15,438 nt of DNA from the NCBI GenBank assembly GCA_022361535.1, contig JAKSAU010000887.1, forward strand, positions 1-15,438, written 5' to 3'. The DNA comes from Desulfobacterales bacterium. GTDB taxonomy: Bacteria; Desulfobacterota; Desulfobacteria; Desulfobacterales; Desulfobacteraceae. The notes under the pieces were generated by a model that worked only from the letters and a program-made list of their open reading frames with translations, was not told where the DNA came from and searched no databases. The translations under genes and the position numbers were made by a program. This document shows, piece after piece, positions 1-6,052 of this stretch. How positions within the stretch are numbered: the stretch's first letter is position 1; each line of letters starts with the position of its first letter.

Positions 1-2
1 GA

Positions 3-176
3 ATTACCGATTTGCCTACTGAACAAGGGCATCTCATATACAAATACCGGCCCGTTTATTCTAATAAGCGGCTGCCGATTTTTTTTAAAATCTGCCTGAT
101 GCCGTCTTCTTTTCCGGCAGGAACGTTTAAAATTGGTGGAAAATTTGTTTTAAGTGACCGAAGAAAATCAGGGTAA
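3..176 (+). other. Open frame at left edge, possible 3' end of a gene (doubtful)
   Basis: One forward frame stays open for 57 codons from the left edge to a TAA at 174-176. The product would be basic and would contain phrases such as HLIYKYRPVYSNKRLP and FKIGGKFVLSDRRK. I recognise no domain in it. It could be the C-terminal end of a gene that starts outside the window, or a chance open stretch. No terminator follows directly. Confidence 0.2.
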
Positions 177-200
177 CGGCGGGTAAACTATTATCGAGGT

Positions 201-332
201 TCTGCCATTCCGGAAAAGGACATCAGACGCTTTTTTTTAGTTCAAACTTTTTTACGAATCGTAAATCATCACATTTGAATCATAATTTGAAAAACCGCTG
301 AAAAAAGCGGCAGTCCGTTCCGGGATGGCAGA
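201..332. repeat. Inverted-repeat element with nested hairpins
   Basis: TCTGCCATTCCGGAA (201-215) pairs with TTCCGGGATGGCAGA (318-332) at 14 of 15 positions, and the one mismatch can be a G:U pair in RNA. Nested inside are TTTACG/CGTAAA (251-256 and 260-265), TTCAAA/TTTGAA (241-246 and 274-279) and CCGCT/AGCGG (295-299 and 306-310). The segment could be a small structured RNA, a short non-autonomous mobile element or a terminator complex. The sequence alone does not decide. Confidence 0.5.
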
Positions 333-379
333 TCCGGTGTTTTTACATAGCGGTGACCTTAAAAGGAAGTATGGAGCAA

Positions 380-408
380 TTGACATCCTGTTTCGGTGAC
401 GATAGGAT
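380..408 (+). promoter_or_regulatory. Sigma70-type promoter of the carbonic anhydrase gene
   Basis: A consensus -35 box TTGACA (380-385) is followed by a 17-base spacer and a -10 box TAGGAT (403-408). Transcription would begin near 415, giving a 5' leader of about 55 bases before the ATG at 471. Confidence 0.6.
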
Positions 409-470
409 ACGCAAAAATATTTCTTCTTTGATCAATCTATTTCTAAATTTTCTTAACCAAAGGAGTCATC

Positions 471-1301
471 ATGAAAAATTTCTATGTAAAGTTGGTCCCG
501 TTTTTTATTTTGGCGTTTCTTTTTGTATTGCCTGCTTGTTCAGGTGATAAAGGTAAACCAAATCCTGATCAGGCTATAAGGCTGCTGCAGATAGGCAATG
601 ACCGCTTTGTGAGTGGAAAATCCATGCATCCCCGTATGGATAAGAAAAGGATCAGACAAGCCGGGCAAGAGAACCAGGGTGACCATGCCTATGCCACAGT
701 CATTACCTGCTCTGATTCACGGGTGCCGGTAGAGCTGATTTTTGATGCCGGAATTATGGATATTTTTGTGATCCGTGTGGCTGGAAATGTATGTGATACG
801 GATGAAGCAGGTTCGATCGAGTATGGTTTGGCCCATGTCAATACCCCAGTCTTGGTGGTGCTTGGGCACACACAATGCGGTGCAGTTACTGCTGTCACCC
901 ATGCCGTACAGGGCAAGGGCCATGCACTGGAACGCAATATCCCGCCGCTGGTTGATAATATTGAGCCTGCAGTTCGACGGGCCATGGAAATTCATCCTGA
1001 AGCTTTGGATTCTGCCATCATTCCATTTGCCATTGAAGAGAATGTTTGGACAAGTATCCATGATCTGTTCATGGCAAGCCCGGCAACAAGAGATCTTGTA
1101 AAGTCCGGGAAAGCCAAGGTGGTCGGTGCCATCTACGATGTGGGAACAGGCAGGATAAACTGGCTTGATGAAGATAAGGTAGTCAATATCCTTAATGACG
1201 TGGAAGAAAATCCGGACCGGGCCATTGAAGCCATGGCACCTTCAAAGGGTGAAGATAAAGAACATGGCGATGAGCCCCAAGGGGATGTTCAGCATAGTTA
1301 A
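471..1301 (+). CDS. Beta-class carbonic anhydrase, predicted lipoprotein
   Basis: The enzyme interconverts CO2 and bicarbonate. The zinc-binding motifs of the beta class are present: CSDSR at residues 80-84 (Cys80, Asp82, Arg84) and HTQC at 133-136 (His133, Cys136). The N terminus is a lipoprotein signal: MKNFYVK, a hydrophobic stretch, then the lipobox LPAC with Cys23 as the lipidation site. The enzyme is therefore expected to be exported and membrane-anchored, which is less common than the cytoplasmic form. The last 25 or so residues are charged and look disordered. The ATG is preceded by AAAGGAGT at good spacing. The gene appears to be a single unit with its own promoter. An exported enzyme could help CO2/bicarbonate exchange at the cell surface in a CO2-using or CO2-producing anaerobe; that role is inferred. 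Family call is very secure. Confidence 0.93.
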   Translation: MKNFYVKLVPFFILAFLFVLPACSGDKGKPNPDQAIRLLQIGNDRFVSGKSMHPRMDKKRIRQAGQENQGDHAYATVITCSDSRVPVELIFDAGIMDIFVIRVAGNVCDTDEAGSIEYGLAHVNTPVLVVLGHTQCGAVTAVTHAVQGKGHALERNIPPLVDNIEPAVRRAMEIHPEALDSAIIPFAIEENVWTSIHDLFMASPATRDLVKSGKAKVVGAIYDVGTGRINWLDEDKVVNILNDVEENPDRAIEAMAPSKGEDKEHGDEPQGDVQHS

Positions 1302-1344
1302 AAACATACGCTGACTTGCTACTTAATAAAGCCAAGCCCTTTTC

Positions 1345-1424
1345 CGGGTCCAACCTATGATTTTAAAAACCGGTTTTATTGTACAATGACTTGGGCAGTA
1401 CCCGCGTCATTCAGGTTAGACCCG
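1345..1424. repeat. Structured inverted-repeat element between convergent genes
   Basis: CGGGTCCAACCT (1345-1356) matches the reverse complement of AGGTTAGACCCG (1413-1424) at 11 of 12 positions. Between them lie the 12-base palindrome AAAACCGGTTTT (1366-1377) and a second hairpin with stems AATGAC/GTCATT (1385-1390 and 1406-1411) and GGG/CCC around a CAGTA loop. It sits between the 3' ends of the carbonic anhydrase and HxlR genes. It could act as a bidirectional terminator without a clear T run, or be a small repeat element. Confidence 0.5.
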
Positions 1425-1435
1425 CAGGGGCGTGG

Positions 1436-1774
1436 CTAAGTATCGCCTTCAGGTAGATTCAAGTGAGTAACCCCCCAAGTGTGCATCATCTCAAGAATAG
1501 GAAAGGCACTTTTTCCAAGGGGAGTGAGTTTGTATTCTACTTTAGGGGGAATTTCAGGATATACGGTCCTGTCGATTAAACCGTCTTTTTCCAGTTCTTT
1601 TAACTGCTGCGTCAGCATTTTCTGACTTACACCGGGAACGACCCTTTCAAGGGCTTTATACCTTTTGGGCCCATCGTTCAGGTGCCAGAGCATCAGGCAT
1701 TTCCACTTGCCGCTTAAAACAGTCATTACAACTTCAACCGGGCAACGATATTCTTTGCCATTCCATTCAATCAT
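1436..1774 (-). CDS. HxlR-family winged-helix transcriptional regulator
   Basis: A 112-residue protein of the usual HxlR length. The N terminus carries the family cysteine (Cys11 in YRCPVEVVM), followed by LSGKWKCLMLWHL, the recognition region (FxxL-type segment around RYKALERVVPGVSQKMLTQQ) and the wing with PPKVEYKLTPLGK. HxlR proteins bind DNA as dimers and often sense electrophiles or oxidants through the N-terminal cysteine; Cys11 makes that plausible here but does not prove it. The start ATG follows AAGGTGAAAG. The gene is divergent from the VOC-family gene at 1974, sharing 199 bases of intergenic DNA with several palindromes, so that gene is its most likely target. The stop is close to the structured element at 1345-1424. 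Confidence 0.9.
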   Translation of the reverse strand: MIEWNGKEYRCPVEVVMTVLSGKWKCLMLWHLNDGPKRYKALERVVPGVSQKMLTQQLKELEKDGLIDRTVYPEIPPKVEYKLTPLGKSAFPILEMMHTWGVTHLNLPEGDT

Positions 1775-1836
1775 CTTTCACCTTAAAAAACTTTTTAAGC
1801 CATCTTACTTTGTTGTCAATAAATCGAACCAAAAGG

Positions 1837-1910
1837 TGCGTAACGCATGAAAAAGTGCCGTCTTGTTTCTAAAATTCAAATACTTATAATTTATACAACC
1901 TGGTTAACCA
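1837..1910. promoter_or_regulatory. Palindromes and putative promoter between hxlR-type and VOC genes
   Basis: Three palindromes lie in this divergent intergenic stretch: TGCGTAACGCA (1837-1847), TATAATTTATA (1885-1895) and TGGTTAACCA (1901-1910). The second contains TATAAT (1885-1890), which with TTGTTT (1863-1868) at a 16-base spacing could be the promoter of the VOC gene. Any of the palindromes could be the operator of the adjacent HxlR regulator. Confidence 0.35.
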
Positions 1911-1973
1911 AGCTGAGAACCCAACAATAGTTTAGCATAATTCTATAATAAATTATTCCAACAGGAGAAATAA

Positions 1974-2477
1974 ATGAGATACCCAAGAACATTTTCACAT
2001 ATAGGGCTGTCTGTAACAGATCTTGAAAAGGCAGTAGATTTTTATACCAAGGTTTTGGGCTGGTATGTCATCATGCCGCCGACAGAAATCGTTTCAGATG
2101 ATTCTGCCATTGGTGTTATGTGCGATGACGTATTCGGCAAAGGATGGGGAAGCTTTAGAATTGCACATCTTTCGACCGGCGATAAGATAGGGGTTGAGAT
2201 TTTTGAATTTAAAAATGCAGAACAGCGGGAAAATAATTTTGAATACTGGAAAACAGGGGTTTTTCACTTTTGTGTTCAGGATCCCGATGTGGAAGGACTG
2301 GCTGAAAAGATAGTCGAGCATGGTGGCAAGCAGCGGATGCCGGTTCGTGAATATTATCCCGGAGACAAACCGTATCGGATGGTGTACTGCGAAGATCCGT
2401 TTGGAAATCTGATAGAAATTTACTCACACAGCTATGAGCTGACTTATTCTGCCGGAGCATATCAGGATAAGCTTTGA
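1974..2477 (+). CDS. VOC/glyoxalase-fold metalloprotein
   Basis: A 167-residue protein with two beta-alpha-beta-beta-beta repeats of the vicinal oxygen chelate superfamily. The first repeat starts with FSHIGLSVTDLEKAVDFY and the second with VFHFCVQDPD, ending in EDPFGNLIEIYSH. Likely metal ligands are His9, Glu75, His98 and Glu148, one at each expected position, so it is probably an active metal enzyme (lyase, isomerase or dioxygenase type) on a small substrate that the sequence does not identify. The ATG is preceded by ACAGGAGA. The divergent HxlR regulator suggests that expression is induced by a reactive small molecule, which is an inference. A strong terminator follows directly after the stop. 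Confidence 0.85.
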   Translation: MRYPRTFSHIGLSVTDLEKAVDFYTKVLGWYVIMPPTEIVSDDSAIGVMCDDVFGKGWGSFRIAHLSTGDKIGVEIFEFKNAEQRENNFEYWKTGVFHFCVQDPDVEGLAEKIVEHGGKQRMPVREYYPGDKPYRMVYCEDPFGNLIEIYSHSYELTYSAGAYQDKL

Positions 2478-2484
2478 TTTGCTC

Positions 2485-2518
2485 AAAGGGGCAATGGAAT
2501 TTTTCCTTGCCCCTTTTT
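2485..2518 (+). terminator. Intrinsic terminator after the VOC gene
   Basis: AAAGGGGCAA (2485-2494) pairs perfectly with TTGCCCCTTT (2507-2516). The stem continues as GGAA/TTCC around a TTT loop and the right arm runs into five T. It starts eight bases after the VOC stop codon and also lies just beyond the stop of the convergent transporter gene, so it may serve both strands, though the T run favours the plus strand. Confidence 0.9.
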
Positions 2519-2546
2519 CCTGGTCTATTATCTACGCTTTTTATCC

Positions 2547-3740
2547 TTATACGAGCATCCGCCTTATTCCGTATGCCAATGTGATACCTACAACCGCGCC
2601 AACAGCCAGGTTTGATGCCAGTGTAACAGCCAGAATGCTGACGATAACAAAGATGTCGTTGCGGGTGTGCATGTCACTGATGGTCATAGCCAGCTGGCTG
2701 CCGGCAAAGATAAGCAAAACCCCTAAAATTGACATGGGGATAAGGAACAGAATTGCAATGAACCCTGTACCCAGTATCAGTACAAGCCCCATCATGATGC
2801 CGCCGATGATCAAATTGGAACCGGCGGTTTTTGCACCGAACCTGTAATGGGCAGCCAAGCCTCCTGCGCCGTGGCACATGGGCATGCCCCCGAAAATAAA
2901 ACTTAAAATATTGCCAAGGGCCATGGAAATGCAAAGGGAGGTATAGGTCATCTTGCGGGCAGATTCCCCAAAATAATCTTTGGACAGATCTGCCTGTGCA
3001 ATCACGGCATTACCCAGGGTCATGGGCATCTGCGGCAGAACAACAGCAAGCGCGGCATAGGAAAAGTCCGCACCTGCCGGAAACCCGTGCGGTAAAAGGG
3101 ATGGCAGATAAAGCCCCGGGTTCAAGGCCTCCAGCCCTTCATGGGTGCCAATAACCAGACCCAGCAGCATCCCTAAGAAGATGACAATGAGTGCTGCCGG
3201 CAGCTTCTTATTGTTTAAAAAGGCAAGGGTGGTTATAAAACCGGCCAGCCCGATTAAAATCCCAATCGGGACAGGACCCACAGCCTGTATGGTTAAATAT
3301 GGTTCTGCAAGATCTTTTAGGCCTTGAAGGGTGGAGTCGCCAATGGTCATTTTAATGCCTTTGACCATAAGAAGAAGGCCTGTGGAAAGCTGGATACCCC
3401 GGATAACGGATTTGGGGATGTATTTCCCAAATTTATCCATGGAACCCGTGATACCGATGATCAGCAGGCAGGCAGCCATGAGCAGGGACGATGCCTGAAT
3501 CTGCTGGACAGACATGGCTGTGGCAACTGCATAAGCACCAATGACCTTCATTGGCTCCACCGGTACGGTCAGTCCGTAATAGACACCCGTGGCCGCATAA
3601 AAAAATCCCATGGCAAAAAAGACCCCTACAGGACTTAGGCCATTGACCAGGATCATGCCTAAGGCCAAGGGTAATATTGTACCCAGATCTCCTAAAGAGC
3701 CTGCAAATTCATTTCGGTTGAACCGGTATTTTGATGTCAT
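2547..3740 (-). CDS. MOT1-type molybdate/sulfate transporter
   Basis: A 397-residue, very hydrophobic inner-membrane protein with about ten to eleven predicted membrane helices. The N-terminal signature NRNEFAGSLGDLGTILPLAL (residues 8-27) is typical of the MOT1/putative sulfate-molybdate transporter family related to SulP. Repeated glycine- and proline-rich helix motifs such as LTVPVEPMKVIGAYA and GGMPMCHGAGGLAAHYRFGA are also family features. No STAS domain is present, as expected for MOT1 rather than SulP proteins. Molybdate (or tungstate/sulfate) is the likely substrate, but the exact oxyanion cannot be read from sequence. The ATG overlaps the trmO stop by one base (TGATG), so translation is probably coupled. 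Confidence 0.88.
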   Translation of the reverse strand: MTSKYRFNRNEFAGSLGDLGTILPLALGMILVNGLSPVGVFFAMGFFYAATGVYYGLTVPVEPMKVIGAYAVATAMSVQQIQASSLLMAACLLIIGITGSMDKFGKYIPKSVIRGIQLSTGLLLMVKGIKMTIGDSTLQGLKDLAEPYLTIQAVGPVPIGILIGLAGFITTLAFLNNKKLPAALIVIFLGMLLGLVIGTHEGLEALNPGLYLPSLLPHGFPAGADFSYAALAVVLPQMPMTLGNAVIAQADLSKDYFGESARKMTYTSLCISMALGNILSFIFGGMPMCHGAGGLAAHYRFGAKTAGSNLIIGGIMMGLVLILGTGFIAILFLIPMSILGVLLIFAGSQLAMTISDMHTRNDIFVIVSILAVTLASNLAVGAVVGITLAYGIRRMLV

Positions 3741-4216
3741 CAGTCTACAAACCTGTTGTCAGAAGTTATTGATTCGGCATTTTTTTGAACTTTTTCCAGC
3801 CAGCCAGCTGATGTGTTTTGCTTAATGTCAAACCCGGGAACATATGGCTTGATGTCAATCAGCGGGGTTTTATCCAATACATCAATATCCAGGATATGAA
3901 GTATGTTGTCCTGCCGGGATATAAGCCGGACAATAGAAAGCCCGATGGGGTTGGGGCGTCTCGGTGCCCGGGTGGCAAATACTCCTCTTTGGGTGGTGTC
4001 CATAAACGGTGTGACCATGAGATCAAACCCCTTTGACCGGTGAAAATGGTAAAGTAGGATTAGGTGTGAAAATCCGTCAATGTCAGTCAGTCCTTTTTCA
4101 TACTCAGAAGTAATAACAATCTTTCCTTTAATCCCTCTTGCGCCGGAGGACTGGATGGGCATGCCTTCTTGGGATTTAAAAGGGGTGTGGATCAAGCCGA
4201 TGGATGAAAGTTCCAT
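3740..4216 (-). CDS. trmO: TrmO (TsaA/YaeB)-family tRNA methyltransferase
   Basis: The TrmO family uses S-adenosylmethionine to methylate N6-threonylcarbamoyladenosine at position 37 of certain tRNAs. The 158-residue product carries the core motif FATRAPRRPNPIGLS (residues 80-94) and the second motif LDKTPLIDIKPYVP (114-127), with the start ELSSIGLIHTPFK matching the family N terminus. I chose the ATG at 4214-4216 because GGAG lies 7 bases upstream and the family begins here; the frame is open further upstream to 4444 but that part has no family similarity and overlaps the divergent gene. The protein is short, lacking the C-terminal extension of the E. coli enzyme. Its one-base overlap with the transporter suggests a link to oxyanion metabolism, so the true substrate could differ from tRNA. 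Confidence 0.87.
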   Translation of the reverse strand: MELSSIGLIHTPFKSQEGMPIQSSGARGIKGKIVITSEYEKGLTDIDGFSHLILLYHFHRSKGFDLMVTPFMDTTQRGVFATRAPRRPNPIGLSIVRLISRQDNILHILDIDVLDKTPLIDIKPYVPGFDIKQNTSAGWLEKVQKNAESITSDNRFVD

Positions 4217-4247
4217 AAAGATCTCCAAATAGTCTTTCCCCGTCTCA

Positions 4248-4272
4248 TTGGGTTTGGTATAAATGAACCCAA
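4248..4272. promoter_or_regulatory. Inverted repeat TTGGGTT-N11-AACCCAA in the trmO/sixA divergent promoter
   Basis: TTGGGTT (4248-4254) and AACCCAA (4266-4272) form a perfect 7-bp dyad with an 11-base spacer that contains GGTATAAA, a possible -10 element. The geometry suits a dimeric regulator covering a promoter that faces either trmO-transporter or sixA. Confidence 0.4.
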
Positions 4273-4322
4273 CTGTAAAGTCCAGCAGAATAGCCAATAA
4301 TCTAGGTTTAGGGAGGGGTGTT

Positions 4323-4793
4323 ATGGCCTTATTTTTAGTACAGCATGGTGTTTGCCTTTCCAAGGTTGAAGACCCTGAAAAGGGGTTGTCAGATTTAGGG
4401 CGCGAAGAAACAATCCGTATTGCGCCGGTGGCAAAAGGGTACAATATTCCGGTGTCAAAGATTTTGCATTCGGGTAAAAAGCGGGCACGACAGACCGCAG
4501 AAATTTATCACGAGGCCCTGGGACTTGACGTACCTTTGGATGTTTTAGACGGAATTAATCCCCTGGATGATGTCAGAATGTTTTCCGATACCCTGGACCC
4601 TTCATCCGGTTGGATGGTGGTAGGGCATATGCCGTTTATGGAAAGGCTGACTTCTTTTCTCACCACTGGCGATGAACAGACAAAAGTCTATCAATTCCAG
4701 AATTCCGGCATTGTCTGCCTGGATGCCAAGGAAGATGAAGACGGACAATGGAACTGGTATATTAAATGGACACTGAATCCAAATATCAATTAA
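4323..4793 (+). CDS. sixA: SixA-like phosphohistidine phosphatase (histidine phosphatase superfamily)
   Basis: A 156-residue protein of SixA length. The catalytic histidine is His8 in LVQHGVC, the second histidine is His102 in VVGHMPFMERL, and the SGKKRARQTAEI segment (50-61) matches the family S-x-x-x-R-A-x-Q-T-A motif. The usual Arg-His-Gly triad is Gln-His-Gly here, so one phosphate-binding arginine is replaced. SixA proteins remove phosphate from histidine in phosphorelay or phosphotransfer proteins; the target here is unknown. I chose the ATG at 4323 because AGGGAGGGG precedes it and family similarity begins at that methionine; an ATG at 4263 would add 20 residues without similarity. Divergent from trmO and convergent with the flavin reductase gene. 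Confidence 0.82.
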   Translation: MALFLVQHGVCLSKVEDPEKGLSDLGREETIRIAPVAKGYNIPVSKILHSGKKRARQTAEIYHEALGLDVPLDVLDGINPLDDVRMFSDTLDPSSGWMVVGHMPFMERLTSFLTTGDEQTKVYQFQNSGIVCLDAKEDEDGQWNWYIKWTLNPNIN

Positions 4794-4800
4794 GTGGGAT

Positions 4801-4828
4801 AAGGCTTCGGTCTCAGGGACGAAGCCTT
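4801..4828. terminator. Hairpin between convergent genes, possible terminator
   Basis: AAGGCTTCG (4801-4809) pairs perfectly with CGAAGCCTT (4820-4828) around a 10-base loop. It lies between the 3' ends of sixA and the flavin reductase gene. No T run follows on either strand, so it is at best an atypical or Rho-assisted terminator, or a 3'-end stabiliser. Confidence 0.5.
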
Positions 4829-4847
4829 GATCTCAGACAGGTTGTGT

Positions 4848-5432
4848 TTATCCGGATTTCAGTTTCTTTTTAAGTTCTTTTCCTTTGTTCCAGCACCCGG
4901 CCACAGGCGCTCCTAAAGACCAGTATTTGAGGCTGGCCATGTCAAAAAGCAACGGATCCATGGCAGCAATATCAATTTTACCTTCATTGACCACCTCCTC
5001 ATTGGCATAAGTCTCCACAATTTCGCCGATGAAAATGTCATGGGTTTCAAAATCTATTGTCCTTGCCAAACGACATTCCATGGTCACGGGGCAGTCTTTG
5101 AGCATGGGTGCATTTTCCGATTCTCCGTAAAATACATCAAGGATGTCGCTTTTATCAGTCTTTTTGCCGGATACAATACCGAAATAGTCGGTTTCTGTGA
5201 CAAGATTCGTTCCAGGTATGTTTACGCTGAAGGCCTTGTTTTCAAGAATACCGATATTGGAATAATGGCTTTTGTGAACACCAAAGGATAAGTACTGCGG
5301 CGTGCCGTGGTTCATGATGCCCACATGGGCAATGGTGATAAAATTGTTTTTGCCGTTCACCTTACACCCTAGGATGGTAGTCAGGCTTGGGTAGAGTGCA
5401 TTTACCTTGTCTAACGTGATTTTTTTGCTCAT
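4848..5432 (-). CDS. Flavin reductase family protein, flavoredoxin-like
   Basis: A 194-residue FMN-binding split-barrel protein of the flavin reductase-like family. Typical segments are PSLTTILGCKVNGKNNFIT near the N terminus, PQYLSFGVHKSHYSNIGI, the AFSVNIPG motif, and HDIFIGEIVETY in the second half; the C-terminal SLKYWSLGAPVAGCWNKGKE resembles flavoredoxins of sulfate reducers. Such proteins transfer electrons through FMN or reduce flavins in the cytoplasm. The ATG at 5430-5432 is preceded by AAGGAG at good spacing; a TTG at 5480 would add 16 residues but lies in the operator. The promoter carries the same palindrome as the upstream marR gene, so the two are probably co-regulated. Exact redox partner unknown. 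Confidence 0.85.
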   Translation of the reverse strand: MSKKITLDKVNALYPSLTTILGCKVNGKNNFITIAHVGIMNHGTPQYLSFGVHKSHYSNIGILENKAFSVNIPGTNLVTETDYFGIVSGKKTDKSDILDVFYGESENAPMLKDCPVTMECRLARTIDFETHDIFIGEIVETYANEEVVNEGKIDIAAMDPLLFDMASLKYWSLGAPVAGCWNKGKELKKKLKSG

Positions 5433-5465
5433 GGGATTTTCTCCTTTTTCCGGTTTGTCTTTAGA

Positions 5466-5483
5466 TGTTTGTACACACAAATA
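5466..5483. promoter_or_regulatory. MarR-type operator upstream of the flavin reductase gene
   Basis: TGTTTGTACACACAAATA at this site differs by one base from the site at 5957-5974. The core TTTGTACACACAAA is a near-perfect palindrome. It lies about 35 bases upstream of the flavin reductase ATG, where bound regulator could block the promoter. Confidence 0.65.
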
Positions 5484-5533
5484 TAATAATGTAAATTTAT
5501 GAGAGATGATGTATAGGTTCTCATTTCTCGGGG

Positions 5534-5956
5534 TTAAAGTTTTTTACTGATCTTATCCAGTTGGGCGGTCAAATCAATGCCCTCCTGTTCTCCAAGGATG
5601 TCGCTGTATCTTAGGTAAAGGCTCTTCCAGGCAGCTTCGATGGGTTCTAAAAGTGCCTGGCCTTGGGAGGTCAGGGTTACGGCAGTGGTTTTACCGCTCA
5701 TTTTTTTTTCTGCATATCCTTTATAAATGAGGGCATCTACAAATCTTGTAACTGTGGAAGGAGCCAGATTTAGGGCTTCGCACAGTTTTTTGGGGCCGAT
5801 GCCCGGCTCATCGTTGACCAGCATGACAATAAAGGCATGTGACGGGGATAAACCTGTCGGCCTGAAGGCCTCATCAGCCATACGGGTGATTTTTCGTGCC
5901 AGAGAATTTGCAGTGAAGTAGAGGCAGTTGTGTAATATGTGTTCCGTGTTTTTCAT
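5534..5956 (-). CDS. MarR-family transcriptional regulator
   Basis: A 140-residue winged-helix protein. The order is an N-terminal dimerisation helix (HILHNCLYFTANSLARKITR), helix pair with GLSPSHAFIVMLVND, the DNA-recognition helix in LNLAPSTVTRFVDALIYKG, the wing (KKMSGKTTAVTLTSQGQALL) and a C-terminal dimerisation helix. I chose the ATG at 5954-5956. It has no Shine-Dalgarno sequence, and the predicted -10 box at 5969-5974 would start transcription only a few bases before it, so the mRNA may be almost leaderless. A palindromic operator covers the -10 box, and the same operator precedes the downstream flavin reductase gene, indicating autorepression and control of that gene. The inducing ligand is unknown. 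Confidence 0.88.
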   Translation of the reverse strand: MKNTEHILHNCLYFTANSLARKITRMADEAFRPTGLSPSHAFIVMLVNDEPGIGPKKLCEALNLAPSTVTRFVDALIYKGYAEKKMSGKTTAVTLTSQGQALLEPIEAAWKSLYLRYSDILGEQEGIDLTAQLDKISKKL

Positions 5957-5997
5957 TGTTTGTACATACAAATAAATGAAGGTGTACTGAAAGTCAA
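5957..5997 (-). promoter_or_regulatory. marR promoter with overlapping operator
   Basis: On the minus strand a -35 box TTGACT (5992-5997) is separated by 17 bases from a -10 box TATTTG (5969-5974). The operator TGTTTGTACATACAAATA (5957-5974; perfect core palindrome TTTGTA-CA-TACAAA at 5959-5972) overlaps the -10 box and reaches the start codon, the usual place for autorepression. Confidence 0.6.
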
Positions 5998-6052
5998 GTT
6001 GAAATTTAAATGATTATTTTAAGCAGGCTTGAAAAGGTCCTTTAAGAAAGTT

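Larger units (their letters stand above)
1..470. other. Gene-poor leader region before the carbonic anhydrase gene
   Basis: I find no secure gene in these 470 bases. They hold the doubtful open frame at the left edge, an inverted-repeat segment with internal hairpins at 201-332, and the promoter of the carbonic anhydrase gene at 380-408. A GTG-initiated frame at 353-547 has no convincing product and runs into the lipoprotein signal of the real gene in another frame. Confidence 0.6.

Noticed and set aside
353..547. 64-codon GTG-initiated frame before the carbonic anhydrase gene
   Set aside because: It has no ribosome site or recognisable product, and it overlaps the well-supported lipoprotein start in another frame.
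2479..2847. 122-codon plus-strand frame starting after the VOC gene
   Set aside because: It is antisense to the transporter gene, starts inside the terminator region, and has a composition typical of the complement of a membrane-protein gene.
4217..4444. N-terminal extension of trmO up to 4444
   Set aside because: It has no family similarity, overlaps sixA, and a good ribosome site precedes the ATG at 4216.
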